Shown here one piece after another: positions 1 through 10,400 of a stretch of DNA of 64,000 bases. Made by a program: the position numbers and the translations under genes. Under the pieces are notes generated by a model that was not told the DNA's origin, did no database searches, and worked only from the letters and a program-made list of their open reading frames with translations. Origin of the DNA: an uncultured Clostridia bacterium (lineage in GTDB: Bacteria; Bacillota; Clostridia; Oscillospirales; Acutalibacteraceae); contig CALWVT010000002.1 in assembly GCA_944385055.1 (NCBI GenBank), positions 182,376 to 246,375 of the forward strand, given 5' to 3'. Within the stretch, counting starts at the first letter, position 1; every line of letters begins with the position of its first letter.

Positions 1-1209
1 TTGAACATCGACACGCGCCGCATCCTGATTACGCGCTGCATGGACATGAATGACCGCGCGCTGCGCCAGGTCGTCGTGGGCCTGGGCGGCAAGGCGAACG
101 GCTTTGTGCGGGAGGACGGCTTCTGCATCACGGTCGCGAGCGAAGTCATGGCGGTTTTCTGCCTGGCGCGCGATTTGGGCGACCTCAAAGAGCGCCTGTC
201 CCGCATCCTCGTGGCGTATTCCGTGGACGGCCGCCCCGTCTATGCCGGCGACCTGCACGCAGAGGGCGCCATGGCGGCGCTTTTAAAGGAAGCCATCGAC
301 CCGAACCTCGTCCAGACGCTCGAAAATACGCCCGCGCTCATGCACGGCGGCCCGTTTGCGAACATCGCCCACGGCTGCAACAGCGTGCGCGCCACGCGCC
401 TCGGCTTAAAACTTGCCGATTACTGCATCACGGAGGCGGGTTTCGGCAGCGATTTGGGCGCCGAGAAATTCCTGGACATCAAGTGCCGCATGGCGGGGCT
501 TACGCCTTCCGCCATTGTGATCGTTGCGACGGACCGCGCGCTCAAATATAACGGCGGCGTGCCGAAGGCGGACGTCGCGAAGCCGAACCTCGAAGCGCTC
601 AAAAAGGGCATCGTAAACCTCGGCGCGCATATCGAGAATATGCGCAAGTACGGCGTCCCCGTCGTCGTCGCGATCAACCGCTTTGCGGCCGACCCGGAAG
701 AGGAACTCTCCTATATCGAGTCGTACTGCAACGAGCAGGGCGCTCAGTTTGCACTCTCGGAAGTCTTCGCCAAGGGCGGGGAAGGCGGCGTCGCGCTCGC
801 CGAAAAAGTCATCGAGGCGTGCGAAAAGCCGAATCATTTCCATTATCTCTACGAGGACAGCCTTTCGACGGAAGAAAAGATCCGCACGATCGCGCGCGAG
901 ATCTACGGCGCTTCCGACGTCCTCTTTACGAAGAAGGCGCGCCGCGCGTTAAAGGATATCGCCGCCCTGGGCGCGGAAAAGCTGCCCGTCTGCATCGCGA
1001 AAACGCAGTATTCGCTCTCCGACGACGCGTCGCTGCTCGGCCGCCCGAAGGACTTCTCCATCACGATCCGCGATTTGAAGCTCTCCAACGGCGCGGGGTT
1101 CGTCGTCGCCTATGCGGGCGATATTATGGTCATGCCGGGTCTGCCGAAGGTGCCGGCCGCAAACAACATTACGGTTTCGGACGACGGCGTGATCTCCGGC
1201 CTGTTCTAA
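1..1209 (+). CDS. fhs: Formate--tetrahydrofolate ligase, C-terminal part (gene enters from the left edge)
   Basis: ATP-dependent ligation of formate to tetrahydrofolate, the entry step of the folate one-carbon pool in the cytoplasm. The 402 residues visible match the middle and end of the family, with stretches such as [27 protein letters not shown] and the C-terminal [11 protein letters not shown]. The family is usually about 556 residues, so the first 150 or so, including the P-loop, lie before the window. The initial TTG is simply a leucine codon at the edge, not a start. It fits with metF and the methionine synthase genes further along, which use the same folate pool. Confidence 0.96.
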   Translation: MNIDTRRILITRCMDMNDRALRQVVVGLGGKANGFVREDGFCITVASEVMAVFCLARDLGDLKERLSRILVAYSVDGRPVYAGDLHAEGAMAALLKEAIDPNLVQTLENTPALMHGGPFANIAHGCNSVRATRLGLKLADYCITEAGFGSDLGAEKFLDIKCRMAGLTPSAIVIVATDRALKYNGGVPKADVAKPNLEALKKGIVNLGAHIENMRKYGVPVVVAINRFAADPEEELSYIESYCNEQGAQFALSEVFAKGGEGGVALAEKVIEACEKPNHFHYLYEDSLSTEEKIRTIAREIYGASDVLFTKKARRALKDIAALGAEKLPVCIAKTQYSLSDDASLLGRPKDFSITIRDLKLSNGAGFVVAYAGDIMVMPGLPKVPAANNITVSDDGVISGLF

Positions 1210-1233
1210 GGGGGTGGCATTCTGCAACAGAAT

Positions 1234-1689
1234 GTGTTTGTAACGAACAGCCCCGAGGAGACGCAGGCTTTCGGCGAGGCGCTCGCCAAGACCCTGCAGG
1301 GCGGCGAAGTGCTCGCGCTGTTCGGCCCCATGGGCATGGGGAAGACGGCGTTTACGCGCGGGCTCGCGGCGGGACTCGGGACCGGCGGGGTGTCGAGCCC
1401 CACGTTTGCGCTCGTCCATGTCTATTCCGGCGGCCGCCTGCCGCTTTATCATTTCGATATGTACCGCGTTTCCGGCTGGGACGACCTCGAGACGACCGGG
1501 TATTTTGACTATTTGGAAGCCCCCGGCGTCGTCGTCATCGAGTGGAGCGAACGGATTGAGGCGGCATTGCCCCCAAACGCTGTGCGCATCACGTTTGCCC
1601 CCGGGGAAGGGGAGAACCAGCGCCGCCTCACGGTTGAGGACCCGCGCGGAGAAAAGGGAGGGGTTTCGCTTGAAGATTCTCGCAATTGA
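1234..1689 (+). CDS. tsaE: tRNA threonylcarbamoyladenosine biosynthesis ATPase TsaE
   Basis: ATPase partner of TsaB/TsaD in making the t6A modification at position 37 of ANN-decoding tRNAs. The 151-residue protein has the Walker A motif GPMGMGKTAF near residue 31 and the family's SSPTFALVHVY and YHFDMYR stretches. The GTG at 1234 is the first conventional start, but the ribosome site (AAGGGGG, about 1208-1214) is 19 bases away, so an in-frame ATT (1219) or CTG (1222) start is possible. The 3' end overlaps tsaB by 20 bases, indicating translational coupling. Confidence 0.93.
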   Translation: MFVTNSPEETQAFGEALAKTLQGGEVLALFGPMGMGKTAFTRGLAAGLGTGGVSSPTFALVHVYSGGRLPLYHFDMYRVSGWDDLETTGYFDYLEAPGVVVIEWSERIEAALPPNAVRITFAPGEGENQRRLTVEDPRGEKGGVSLEDSRN

Positions 1690-2374
1690 CAGCTCCGCGG
1701 GCCCGGCGTCCGTGTGTGTGTGGGAGGACGGCAGGCTCCTCGGCGAGTGCTACACAAACGTCCGCCTGACGCACAGCCAGACGCTGATGCCGATGCTCGA
1801 AGGTGTGCTTTCCTTTGCGCGCGTGCCGCTTTCGGAGATCGATGTGTTCGCGGTGTCCGCGGGCCCGGGCTCCTTTACGGGCGTGCGCATCGGCGTCGCG
1901 AGCATCAAGGGCGTCGCCTTTGCCCAGGGAAAGCCCTGCGCCGGCGTCTCGACGCTCGAGGCGATGGCGCAGAACCTGCGGTTGCTCGACTGCACGGCCT
2001 GCTGCGTGATGGATGCCCGCTGCGGGCAGGTGTATAACGCGGTGTTCCGCATCGAAAACGGCGTCCTTTCGCGCCTGACGCCGGACCGCGCGCTCTCCAT
2101 TGAAGCGCTCGCGCAGGAATGCCAAGGCTATCCCGGCCCGCTCGTGCTCGTCGGCGACGGCGCGGCGCTTTGTGCGAAGAGCCCGCTGTTTGAGGCGCTT
2201 TCCGCCCGTTTGGCCCCGGAACCGCTGCGCTTCCAGCGTGCAAGCGGCGTCGCGGCCTGTGCCGGCCGCATGGCCGAAGCGGGCGCGCTCGTTTCCGCGA
2301 AAGACCTCTTGCCCGTTTATCTGCGCCCGCCCCAGGCACAGCGCGCGTTGGCGCGAAAAAAGGACAATCCATAA
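1670..2374 (+). CDS. tsaB: tRNA threonylcarbamoyladenosine biosynthesis protein TsaB
   Basis: ASKHA-fold scaffold protein that pairs with TsaD and TsaE in t6A synthesis. The N-terminus KILAIDSSAGPASVCVW and the segment FAVSAGPGSFTGVRIG are typical of the family, and 234 residues is a normal length. I chose the TTG at 1670 because the homologous N-terminus begins exactly there and GGGAGGG sits 7 bases upstream; the frame is open further upstream only inside tsaE. It overlaps tsaE and is followed by a strong terminator, so the two genes probably end one transcript. Confidence 0.93.
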   Translation: MKILAIDSSAGPASVCVWEDGRLLGECYTNVRLTHSQTLMPMLEGVLSFARVPLSEIDVFAVSAGPGSFTGVRIGVASIKGVAFAQGKPCAGVSTLEAMAQNLRLLDCTACCVMDARCGQVYNAVFRIENGVLSRLTPDRALSIEALAQECQGYPGPLVLVGDGAALCAKSPLFEALSARLAPEPLRFQRASGVAACAGRMAEAGALVSAKDLLPVYLRPPQAQRALARKKDNP

Positions 2375-2388
2375 ACAGAAATCAGCCG

Positions 2389-2431
2389 AAAAGCCGTGTC
2401 CAGACAATAGAACGGACGGACACGGCTTTTT
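2389..2431 (+). terminator. Rho-independent terminator after tsaB
   Basis: An inverted repeat AAAGCCGTGTCC / GGACACGGCTTT with a loop of about 16 bases is followed by T residues. It lies in the 85-base gap between tsaB and rpiB. Confidence 0.8.
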
Positions 2432-2459
2432 CGGAATGTCAAAAAAGGAGACAAGTCAT

Positions 2460-2903
2460 ATGTTAGCAATCGGATGTGACCACGGCGGATTCCAGTTAAA
2501 GAAAGCCATCGAGGCGTATCTGGAAGAACGCGGGATCGAATATAAGGATTTCGGCTGCCCGGATGAGACGAGCGTCGATTACCCGCCCATCGCGGCGGCC
2601 GTCGCCCACAGCATCGCAAACGGCGAGTGCGAGCGCGGCATCCTCTGCTGCGGCACGGGCATCGGCATGAGCATCTCCGCCAATAAGGTCGACGGCATTC
2701 GCGCCGCCGTGTGCACGGAGCCCTACAGCACCGAAATGACCCGCCGGCACAATAACTGCAACTGCCTGTGCTTAGGCGGCCGCGTTTTGTCGCCGGAAAA
2801 GGCGCTCGAGCTCGTCCGGATCTATCTGGATACCCCCTACGAGGGCGGGCGCCACCAGCGCCGCCTCGATATGATTGCGCAAATCGAGCGGGGCGAACTG
2901 TAA
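2460..2903 (+). CDS. rpiB: Ribose-5-phosphate isomerase B (RpiB/LacAB family)
   Basis: Interconverts ribose 5-phosphate and ribulose 5-phosphate in the pentose phosphate pathway. The 147-residue protein opens with LAIGCDHGGFQLK (phosphate-binding Asp-His) and carries CCGTGIGMSISANK, which contains the family catalytic cysteine, then RRHNNCNCLCLGGR. The ATG at 2460 follows AAAAAGGAG with good spacing; the frame is open far upstream but without homology. LacA/LacB-type sugar isomerases share the fold, but no galactose genes are nearby and upp follows, which favours nucleotide/pentose metabolism. Confidence 0.93.
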   Translation: MLAIGCDHGGFQLKKAIEAYLEERGIEYKDFGCPDETSVDYPPIAAAVAHSIANGECERGILCCGTGIGMSISANKVDGIRAAVCTEPYSTEMTRRHNNCNCLCLGGRVLSPEKALELVRIYLDTPYEGGRHQRRLDMIAQIERGEL

Positions 2904-2961
2904 ACCGGGTTAATTGCGATCGAAAATCAAAAGAAAACCAAGATCGAAAGGAGGGCTTGTG

Positions 2962-3591
2962 ATGGCCTCAGTAACCATTTTGGATCATCCGCTGCTTCAG
3001 CATAAACTTTCCATTCTGCGCGACCGGCACACCGGCAGCAAGGAGTTCCGCGAGCTCATCAGCGAAATTGCAATGTTTGAGTGCTACGAGGCGACGCGCG
3101 ACCTGCCGCTTGTGGAGACGACCGTCGAGACGCCGATCTGCGAGGCGAAGACCAAGGTCATCGCCGGCCGCAAACTCGCGTTCGTGCCGATTTTGCGCGC
3201 CGGCCTCGGCATGGTGGAGGGCGTTTTGCGCATGGTGCCGGCCGCGAAAGTCGGCCACATCGGCCTGTACCGCGACCCCAAAACGCTCAAGCCCGTGGAG
3301 TATTACAGCAAACTCCCAAGCGACATCGAGGAGCGCGAGGTCATCGTGCTCGACCCGATGCTCGCGACCGGCGGCTCCGGTTCCGACGCCGTGACGATCA
3401 TCAAGCGCAGCCACCCGAAGCGCATCAAATTCATGTGCATTCTCGCGGCGCCAGAGGGCGTCCGGGCCTTTACGGCCGCACATCCCGATGTCCCGCTGTA
3501 CTGCGCGGCGGTCGACCAATGCTTAAATGACCACGGCTACATTGTGCCCGGTCTCGGCGACGCCGGCGACCGCATTTTCGGCACGCTGTAA
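2962..3591 (+). CDS. upp: Uracil phosphoribosyltransferase
   Basis: Salvages uracil with PRPP to give UMP. The protein (209 residues, the family norm) has the expected N-terminus [16 protein letters not shown], the RAGLGMVEG segment, and the PRPP loop [12 protein letters not shown], ending in [14 protein letters not shown]. The ATG at 2962 lies 8 bases after AAAGGAGG; the longer upstream frame has no homology and is rejected. The gap to rpiB is 58 bases and has no clear terminator, so co-transcription is likely. Confidence 0.96.
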   Translation: MASVTILDHPLLQHKLSILRDRHTGSKEFRELISEIAMFECYEATRDLPLVETTVETPICEAKTKVIAGRKLAFVPILRAGLGMVEGVLRMVPAAKVGHIGLYRDPKTLKPVEYYSKLPSDIEEREVIVLDPMLATGGSGSDAVTIIKRSHPKRIKFMCILAAPEGVRAFTAAHPDVPLYCAAVDQCLNDHGYIVPGLGDAGDRIFGTL

Positions 3592-3620
3592 AGGCTGTAT
3601 TTTTAAAAGGAGACAGGAAA

Positions 3621-4649
3621 ATGAAAGCACTTGTGCTGGAAGCGCCGGAGCAGTTAAGATGCAAAGAAATTCCCATCCCTGCCCCCAAAGGGGACGAGCT
3701 TTTGATCCGCGTGCGCGCGTGCGGCGTCTGCGGGACGGACCTGCACATGTACCACGGGGATAAAGGTGCGTTTGCAAACGCGTTCCCGCTTGTGATGGGC
3801 CATGAGTTTTCCGGCGAAGTGGCGGCACTCGGCCCGGATGCGTCCAAATTCCAAGTCGGCGACCACGTCGCGGTGGACCCGAACCTCTACTGCGGAAAAT
3901 GCCCGGCCTGCCTGCGCGGGGATGTCCATTTCTGCGAACACATGACGGGCATCGGCACAACGCGGGACGGCGGATTTGCCGAATACTGCGTGGTCAGCGA
4001 GCGTGCGGCCTACCGGATTCCCGACGAGGTTCCGTTTGAGTATGCCGCGATGATGGAGCCGCTTTCCTGCTGCCTGCATGGCATTGACCGCAGCGGCATC
4101 CATCCCGGCGACACCGTCGCGATCATCGGTTTTGGGGCAATTGGCCAGATGATGTTCCAGCTTGCGCAGCTTTCCGGCGCCGCGCGTGTCGTCGTTGTCG
4201 AGCCGGTTGCGCCCAAACGAAAAAAAGCCGAAGAAATGGGCGCGTTTCTGACCTGTGACCCGCAGCGGGAAGACGTTTCCGAAAAGCTCCAAGCGCTGCA
4301 TTTCCATTCGGTCATCGAGTGTGTGGGGCGCAAGGATACGATGGAGCTCGCGGTGCAAATCGCGGGGAGCTGTGCGACCGTCATGCTGTTTGGCCTGACG
4401 GCACCCGGCACGAAGCTGGAGCTGCTCGCCTATGAGAGCATTTTCCAGAAGGAACTCACGATCACCGGCTCGTTTATTAACCCGCTCGTTTCCCAGCGCG
4501 TCGTGGACCTGCTTTCCAGCGGCCGCCTCGATTTGGGGAAAATCATCGCCGTGCGTTTGCCGCTTGCGGAAGGCGTGCGCGCGTTTACCGAGAAAGGCCT
4601 TTCGGCAGACGGCAAGATTGTTATCGGCGATTTCCCGGCCGCACATTGA
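3621..4649 (+). CDS. Zinc-dependent medium-chain alcohol/polyol dehydrogenase
   Basis: NAD(P)-dependent oxidation of a secondary alcohol or polyol. The 342-residue protein is a standard medium-chain dehydrogenase: catalytic zinc site CGVCGTDLHMYHG and GHEFSGEVAALG, structural zinc lobe CGKCPACLRGDVHFC, then the Rossmann segment VAIIGFGAIGQMMFQLA. It resembles the sorbitol/threonine dehydrogenase group, but the substrate cannot be read from sequence. It has its own AAAAGGAGACAGG site, 29 bases after upp, and ends before a bidirectional terminator. Confidence 0.88.
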   Translation: MKALVLEAPEQLRCKEIPIPAPKGDELLIRVRACGVCGTDLHMYHGDKGAFANAFPLVMGHEFSGEVAALGPDASKFQVGDHVAVDPNLYCGKCPACLRGDVHFCEHMTGIGTTRDGGFAEYCVVSERAAYRIPDEVPFEYAAMMEPLSCCLHGIDRSGIHPGDTVAIIGFGAIGQMMFQLAQLSGAARVVVVEPVAPKRKKAEEMGAFLTCDPQREDVSEKLQALHFHSVIECVGRKDTMELAVQIAGSCATVMLFGLTAPGTKLELLAYESIFQKELTITGSFINPLVSQRVVDLLSSGRLDLGKIIAVRLPLAEGVRAFTEKGLSADGKIVIGDFPAAH

Positions 4650-4670
4650 ATTTTGATATTTCGGAAAAAA

Positions 4671-4718
4671 GCGCACCCCCGGCTTTTCCTGCTCGCAAGC
4701 AGGCAGCCGGAGGTGCGT
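4671..4718. terminator. Bidirectional terminator between the dehydrogenase and methionine synthase genes
   Basis: GCGCACC...CCGGCT pairs with AGCCGG...GGTGCG around an inner CCTGCT/AGCAGG stem. A-rich sequence on the left and T-rich on the right let it serve both convergent genes. Confidence 0.85.
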
Positions 4719-4755
4719 TTTGTTTTTTAATTTTTTGAAATCGGGCAGGGAGGCC

Positions 4756-7302
4756 TCATTTTTGTCCGGCGCCCTCCCCGAAAATTTTCGCCGCATACCG
4801 CACGCAGCCCATCGCGTCCTTATTGTAGGCGTCCGCGTGGATTTTTTCCGCGTACGTTTCGTTGAGGACCGCGCCGCCCACCATCACGCGGCACTGCGGG
4901 CACTGCTCGTGCAGAAGCCGGATCGTCTCTTCCATATGGACGACCGTCGTCGTCATCAGGGCCGAAAGGCCGCACAGCGGGGCCTTGTGCGCTTTGACCG
5001 CATCCACCACCACCTGCGGGTCCACATCGCGGCCGAGGTCGATCACTTCGTAATCGTAATTTTCGAGCAGCACCTTGACGATGTTTTTCCCGATATCGTG
5101 GATATCGCCCTTGACCGTCGCGAGCACGATCGTGCCCTTCTTCTGTTCGGCGACGCCCTGCTTCTGCAGCGCCTGGCGGATGACCTCAAAAGCGGCCGTC
5201 GCGGCGTCCGCGCTCATTAAAAGCTGCGGCAAAAACAGCCGCCCGCTCTCATACCCGCTGCCCACCTCGTCGAGTGCCGGCACAAGCGCGTTTTGGATGA
5301 GGTCCAAGGGCGCACTCGTCTGCAAAGCCGCCTGCGCTTCGCGGCGCGCGTCTTCCGTTAAGCCCTTCTGGACCGCGCGCGCGAGCGGGGAGAGGGTGCC
5401 CGGCCCGGGTTCGGGTTCGGAAGCGGCGGCCGCTTCAAAAGGGCGGCCGGATTCCCCCTGCGGCAGGCCCGTTTTCGAGAGCGCCCCGAGCGCATTGCCC
5501 GCGTCGATCAAAGCCTGTGCCGCGCGCTGCAGGGGGTCTTGCGGAGCGGCCGGCGCGGCCTTCTGCGGGGAGGATTTTGGCAGCGCCTGGTAGTAGGAGA
5601 TATAGTCTAAACACTGTTTGTCATAGCCCATCAGCGCATTGAAGCTGCGCCAGCTGTCCAGAATGGCGGCGCTTTTGGGATTGAGGATGGCCGCGGAAAG
5701 CCCTTTCTGCATCGCCATCGTGAAGAATGCGGCCGTGACGCGCTCGCGGTGCGGCAGCCCAAACGAAATATTCGAGATGCCAAGGCTCGTGCAAAGCCCG
5801 AGCTTTGTTTGCACAAGTTCCAGCGCGTCGAGCGTCACACGCGCGGCCTCCTGCCCGGCGGAAATCGTCATCGCCAGCGTGTCGACGATGAGATCGCGGC
5901 GGGGGATGCCGTACTTTTCCGCCTCTTTTACAATCTTTTCGGCAATCTGCAGCCGCCCGCGCGCCGTTTCGGGAATGCCGTTTTCGTCGAGCGTCAGTGC
6001 GATCACCGCGCAGCCGTACCGCTTGACGAGCGGGAACACCGCATCCATGACCTCCTGCTTCCCGTTGACGGAGTTTAAAAGCGCTTTGCCGTTATAGCAG
6101 CGCAGCGCGCGCTCCAAAGCCGCCGGGTCGCTCGAATCGATCTGCAGGGGCAGGTCCGTCACACCCTGCAGCGCCTGGACGGCTTCGCTGAGAATTTTCG
6201 GCTCATCGAGTTCGGGCAGCCCGACGTTGACGTCGAGGATTTCGGCGCCCGCCTCCTGCTGGGCAACCCCTTCCCGCAGGACATACCCCATGTCGCCTTC
6301 GCGCAGCGCCTGCTGCAGGCGCTTTTTGCCGGTTGGGTTGATGCGTTCCCCAATCAATACCGTCCGCCCGCCAAAGAAGACGGCGTGGCTGTATGAGGAG
6401 ACCGCCGTTTCCGTCAGGACGGGCAGCGGCTTCGGCGCTTTCCCGGAAAGCTTCTGCACGAGCGCCGCGATGTGCGCCGGCGTGGTCCCGCAGCAGCCGC
6501 CGAGCAGCCACGCGCCCTCCTCCCACAGCTTTTCCATGGAAGCGGCAAATTCATCGGGTTCCACCGGATAGACCGTCTCGCCGTTTTCCACCTGCGGCAG
6601 CCCGGCATTCGGCTGCACAAGCAGCGGGACCGAGAGATGCGCGCGCAGCTGCGGCAAAAATTCCACCATCTGCACGGGCCCTAAGCTGCAGTTGAGGCCC
6701 GCGGCATCCACGTGCAGGCTCTCAAGCAGCACCGCTGCCGCCGCGAGGTCGCCGCCCGTTAAGAGTTTTCCGTGCTCGTCAAACGTCATCGTGGCAAAAA
6801 CCGGCAGATCGCACGCGTCCCGGCACGCGAGCACGGCGGCCTTCATTTCGAGCGTGTCGCTCATCGTTTCCACGAGAATCAAATCGGCGCCGGCGTCCGC
6901 CCCCGCTTTGGCCGCCGCGAAAAAGGCCCCGTATGCCTCTTCAAACGAAAGGTCCCCCATCGGGGCGAGCAAACGGCCCGTCGGCCCGATGTCGAGCGCT
7001 GCCCATTTCCCGCGTGCATGTGCGGCTTCGGCTGCGAGTCCGACCCCCGCGCGCAGGGCTTCTTCCCACGTGCACGCGCGGCTTTCAAATTTGATGGGGT
7101 TTGCCCCAAACGTGTTGGCGGTCACCCAGTCCGCGCCGGCGTCGAGATAGGAAGCGTGCAGTTTTTTCAGGATTTCCGGATGCTGTAGATTCCAAACCTC
7201 CGGCACCTCTCCGGCGGAAAGGCCGGCACGCTGCAGCATCGTGCCCATGGCGCCGTCGCCAAACAGCAGCCGGCGCCCCAGTGTTTCTCGGACGGATTCC
7301 AT
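4756..7302 (-). CDS. metH: Cobalamin-dependent methionine synthase, catalytic part without activation domain
   Basis: Transfers the methyl group of 5-methyl-THF to homocysteine through methylcobalamin. Domains in order over 848 residues: homocysteine S-methyltransferase (zinc motif GLNCS and WLLGGCCGTTP, about 1-290), pterin-binding domain (IGERINPTGKKRL onward, about 310-570), an alanine/proline-rich linker, the helical cap and the B12-binding domain with GDIHDIGKNIVKVLL, the DxHxxG cobalt-ligand motif. Escherichia coli MetH is about 1,230 residues; the C-terminal SAM-binding reactivation domain is missing here and is encoded separately at 11,610-12,260. No SAM or B12 riboswitch was recognised upstream. 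Confidence 0.92.
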   Translation of the reverse strand: MESVRETLGRRLLFGDGAMGTMLQRAGLSAGEVPEVWNLQHPEILKKLHASYLDAGADWVTANTFGANPIKFESRACTWEEALRAGVGLAAEAAHARGKWAALDIGPTGRLLAPMGDLSFEEAYGAFFAAAKAGADAGADLILVETMSDTLEMKAAVLACRDACDLPVFATMTFDEHGKLLTGGDLAAAAVLLESLHVDAAGLNCSLGPVQMVEFLPQLRAHLSVPLLVQPNAGLPQVENGETVYPVEPDEFAASMEKLWEEGAWLLGGCCGTTPAHIAALVQKLSGKAPKPLPVLTETAVSSYSHAVFFGGRTVLIGERINPTGKKRLQQALREGDMGYVLREGVAQQEAGAEILDVNVGLPELDEPKILSEAVQALQGVTDLPLQIDSSDPAALERALRCYNGKALLNSVNGKQEVMDAVFPLVKRYGCAVIALTLDENGIPETARGRLQIAEKIVKEAEKYGIPRRDLIVDTLAMTISAGQEAARVTLDALELVQTKLGLCTSLGISNISFGLPHRERVTAAFFTMAMQKGLSAAILNPKSAAILDSWRSFNALMGYDKQCLDYISYYQALPKSSPQKAAPAAPQDPLQRAAQALIDAGNALGALSKTGLPQGESGRPFEAAAASEPEPGPGTLSPLARAVQKGLTEDARREAQAALQTSAPLDLIQNALVPALDEVGSGYESGRLFLPQLLMSADAATAAFEVIRQALQKQGVAEQKKGTIVLATVKGDIHDIGKNIVKVLLENYDYEVIDLGRDVDPQVVVDAVKAHKAPLCGLSALMTTTVVHMEETIRLLHEQCPQCRVMVGGAVLNETYAEKIHADAYNKDAMGCVRYAAKIFGEGAGQK

Positions 7303-7412
7303 CGCAGTTCCCTCTTTTCTTTATAAAATCTCATAAAATCTCAAAATAAAATTTCAAAAAAATAAATTCGAAACAAATTGATAAATCCCATGCGGCTTTC
7401 CCGGCGGACGTG
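7303..7412. other. AT-rich spacer between metH and the methylase gene
   Basis: About 110 bases containing the metH ribosome site (complement of CCCTCTTTTC, 7,311-7,320) and repeated TAAAATCTCA. No terminator hairpin was seen, so the two minus-strand genes may share a transcript. Confidence 0.4.
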
Positions 7413-10400
7413 TCAGATCGGCCGCAAAAGGTCATGCAGTTTCGAAAAATTCTCCAACACCCCGGCGTCCTTGTCGAATGCCGGCGGATGCGCGGCCGCC
7501 GCCTGCAGGGCAGGCTCCTCCGGCGACAGCGCCGCGGCTTCCCGCAGGCCCGCCGCCAGGTCCCCGTGCAGGTACAGGAAGGCCGGCACGCCCTTTTTCA
7601 ATTGCCAGTAAATCGGCCGCTTGCGGTAGACGCGGCAGTGCGTGCGGAAAAAGGTGCGCGTCAGGTAGCGCTTAAACGCCGTCAGCGGCTTTCCGGCCCC
7701 CAGAAGCGGGGCCAGACAAGCCGGTGCGTCGGGCCCGAAACGCGCCGTCAAAAAGTCCGCAAACGCACTGGCCCCCTCTGCGGCCGTCAGGCAGGCGCGG
7801 CCCTTCGGCGGCTGCCAGAAATCGCACGAAAAGCGCCCAAACCAAACGCCGACGAAAAAGGAAACGAGGCTTTCCGCGTCGCGCCGCGGGTCCGCTTTGC
7901 GGATGGAAAGGCTGCTTTCCGGGACCGAAACGGGCGCGCCCGTCCCGTACAGCGCTGCAAAGTGCGCGTTGATGGCTTCCTCGTTGCGCTTGACGCGCGC
8001 AAAACGCAGGTCGGCTTCCTTGCCCCAGGCCGTCTGCGCTTCGGGGAGCGTCGCGCCTTCTGCGCGGACCAGCGGATGCACCGAAAAATTCCAGCTTGTC
8101 TCAAAGCAGTCCCAGTCCTCGCGGCTGCAGGCGATGTTTTCCGCGACGAGGCGTTCCACCTTCGTGCGGTCGCCCGCCTCGAGAATCGGCAGGCGCGCAA
8201 GGTCGCCCGCCTGGCAGTTGAGCGTCGGATTCAGCATCTGCAAAAGCCCGAACGCGGTGGAGCTGTTTAAAAAGCCGAGCCGGTACAGCCGGTCCTTTTC
8301 GGGCGGGAACAGCGACGACCCCGCAATGTCAAACACAAAGCCCTTCGGGTAAGCGCGCACCGTAAAGTGGCTCGAATTGACGAAGCCCCAGCTCAGGCTT
8401 TCCTGAAAATAGTGCTGCCGCCCCGTCATCGCCGCGGATTGGCCGTTTTGCAGACGGCAGGCGCGCACATCGGCGCCGAAGTCCGCAAAATCCACCACCC
8501 ATTCCTGGTTGCCGTACCATTTGCGCGCCGCGCCGCCCTTATTATAAGGAAACCAGCGGTGGGGACTTTGGCGGCATTGTGCCTCGTTTGCGCACGAAAA
8601 ATCGATGTCCTCGCGCCGCACTTCCCACCACATGCGCAAAAAGCGGCGGTTGTCACACGTAAAGAGGCCGTTGCTCACGGCGGCCAGTTCCCCGAGCGGC
8701 GTGCCCTGGCGGAATACGCGCGCGGTGCTGCCGCCCGCCCAATACGCCAGCGGCGTGCCCGGAATCTGCCGGAAATCGGAAAGCCGCGCCTCAAAGCACC
8801 AGGGCCTATGCGGGTCCTTCGCAGCCTCCCGCACGTAGCCGCCCATTTCCTCCAGGCCGCCCGGGAACGGCGTTAAGCGCAGGTAAAGGCCCGGGTCTTC
8901 CTCCGGGCGGTTTTGCAGCACGAACGCGCACAGCGGGACCGTCGCGTCCGCAAAGGCGCCGTACGGGAGCTGGATTAAGGAATGGATGGATTTTTCCTCT
9001 GCGATCCACTCGCGCAGCGGCGCGTAGCTTTTGATAAACATCCACACATACGGCGTCATGTAGCCGCAGTAGCCGCCCGCTTTGCAGAAATCAAACCCGC
9101 GGGCTAAAAACACCGCAAACAGGTCGTTGTTATAAAGCGGCCAATGCGCGTCGACATACCGGCGCAGCGGCCGCTCCATGCGGGAAAGGTACGGCGGGTT
9201 CGTGACGACGGCATCGTACGACTGCAAAAGGATTTCCGTCTGCAGGCACAAAGGCTTGAGCGCTTCCAACGCCCTGCGGCGGGCCTCCATGCTGAAAAAG
9301 TCGCCGGGATAGCGGTCGGCCTCGATTTCGGCAAACCGGTTTTGCAGCGCGCCGGTGTCCACGGCCGGCGCGTACGTCAAGGCGCCGGTCTGGGCCGCCG
9401 TGCGGTACGCGGCGAGCATCGCGTTGAGGTCCCCCTGCAGGCCGTCGTCCCCGTCTGCCGTGTAGCGCACCGCGCGGCGGGAGATCCCTTTCGCGCTTTT
9501 GACGGCGCACAGGTGCAGCTTGGGCGGCGAGGCAAACAGCGACGGGTCGCAGGCCCGTGCGCGCATCAGCAGAGCAAACGACGTAAGCCGCTGGCTGATC
9601 GGGTCAATGTCCAGCCCCCACAGGTTCTGTTCGAGAATCTTGCGCGCGGCCCTGCGCGGCGGGACCCCGCATTCTAAGTAAATCTGCAAAAATAAGTCAA
9701 ACGCATAAAGCAGGATATGCCCCGCCCCCATGCAGGGATCTAAAAAGCGCAGCGATTCCGGCTTTACCGGTGCGCGCGGCGTGTGCTGCGGCGCATCGAG
9801 AAAATACGGCATCAGGCGGGAAAGGAAGCTGTCCGGATGGCTTTCCATCCAAAGCCGCCCGAGCGTGTTCTGCACCAGGTACTGTACGACCCAAGGCTCC
9901 GTGAAAAACTGCGTGGCCGCGGCAACTTCCTGCGTGCGCACGCCGCCGCGCCGCCGGTGCGAGGCCGCACGGCGCTCCGGGCCGCGGTAGCATTCGTACA
10001 GCCACCCGACAATCTGCGGCCCCTGCCGCCATGCCTCTTCCGGCAGCGCGTCGCGAAACAGCGGCACCGCCCCGCTTGCCAGGTGCAGCGAGCACAATAG
10101 GTCCATCGGCCCCGGCGCGGGGAAAAAGTCCGGCAGAATCTCATGCATCTGCGCGCACGTCTTTAAAAACAGCCGGGTGTAAAGGCCGTCGCGGTCGAGC
10201 GTGTCGCCGTGCGTGTCGATATGGTCGTTTAAAATCCCCGGCAGCGCGCTGCCCGCCGCCGGCAGAAAGACGCTCTTTTCCAAAAAGCCGTTTGCCTCCA
10301 TGTACCGCAGGCCGCACAGCTGTAAAAATACGCGCAAAGCGCCCTCTTTGAGGACCGTTTCGTCGCCGCGCGTGTGGGCGTCGCGCAGCAGCAGTTCCTG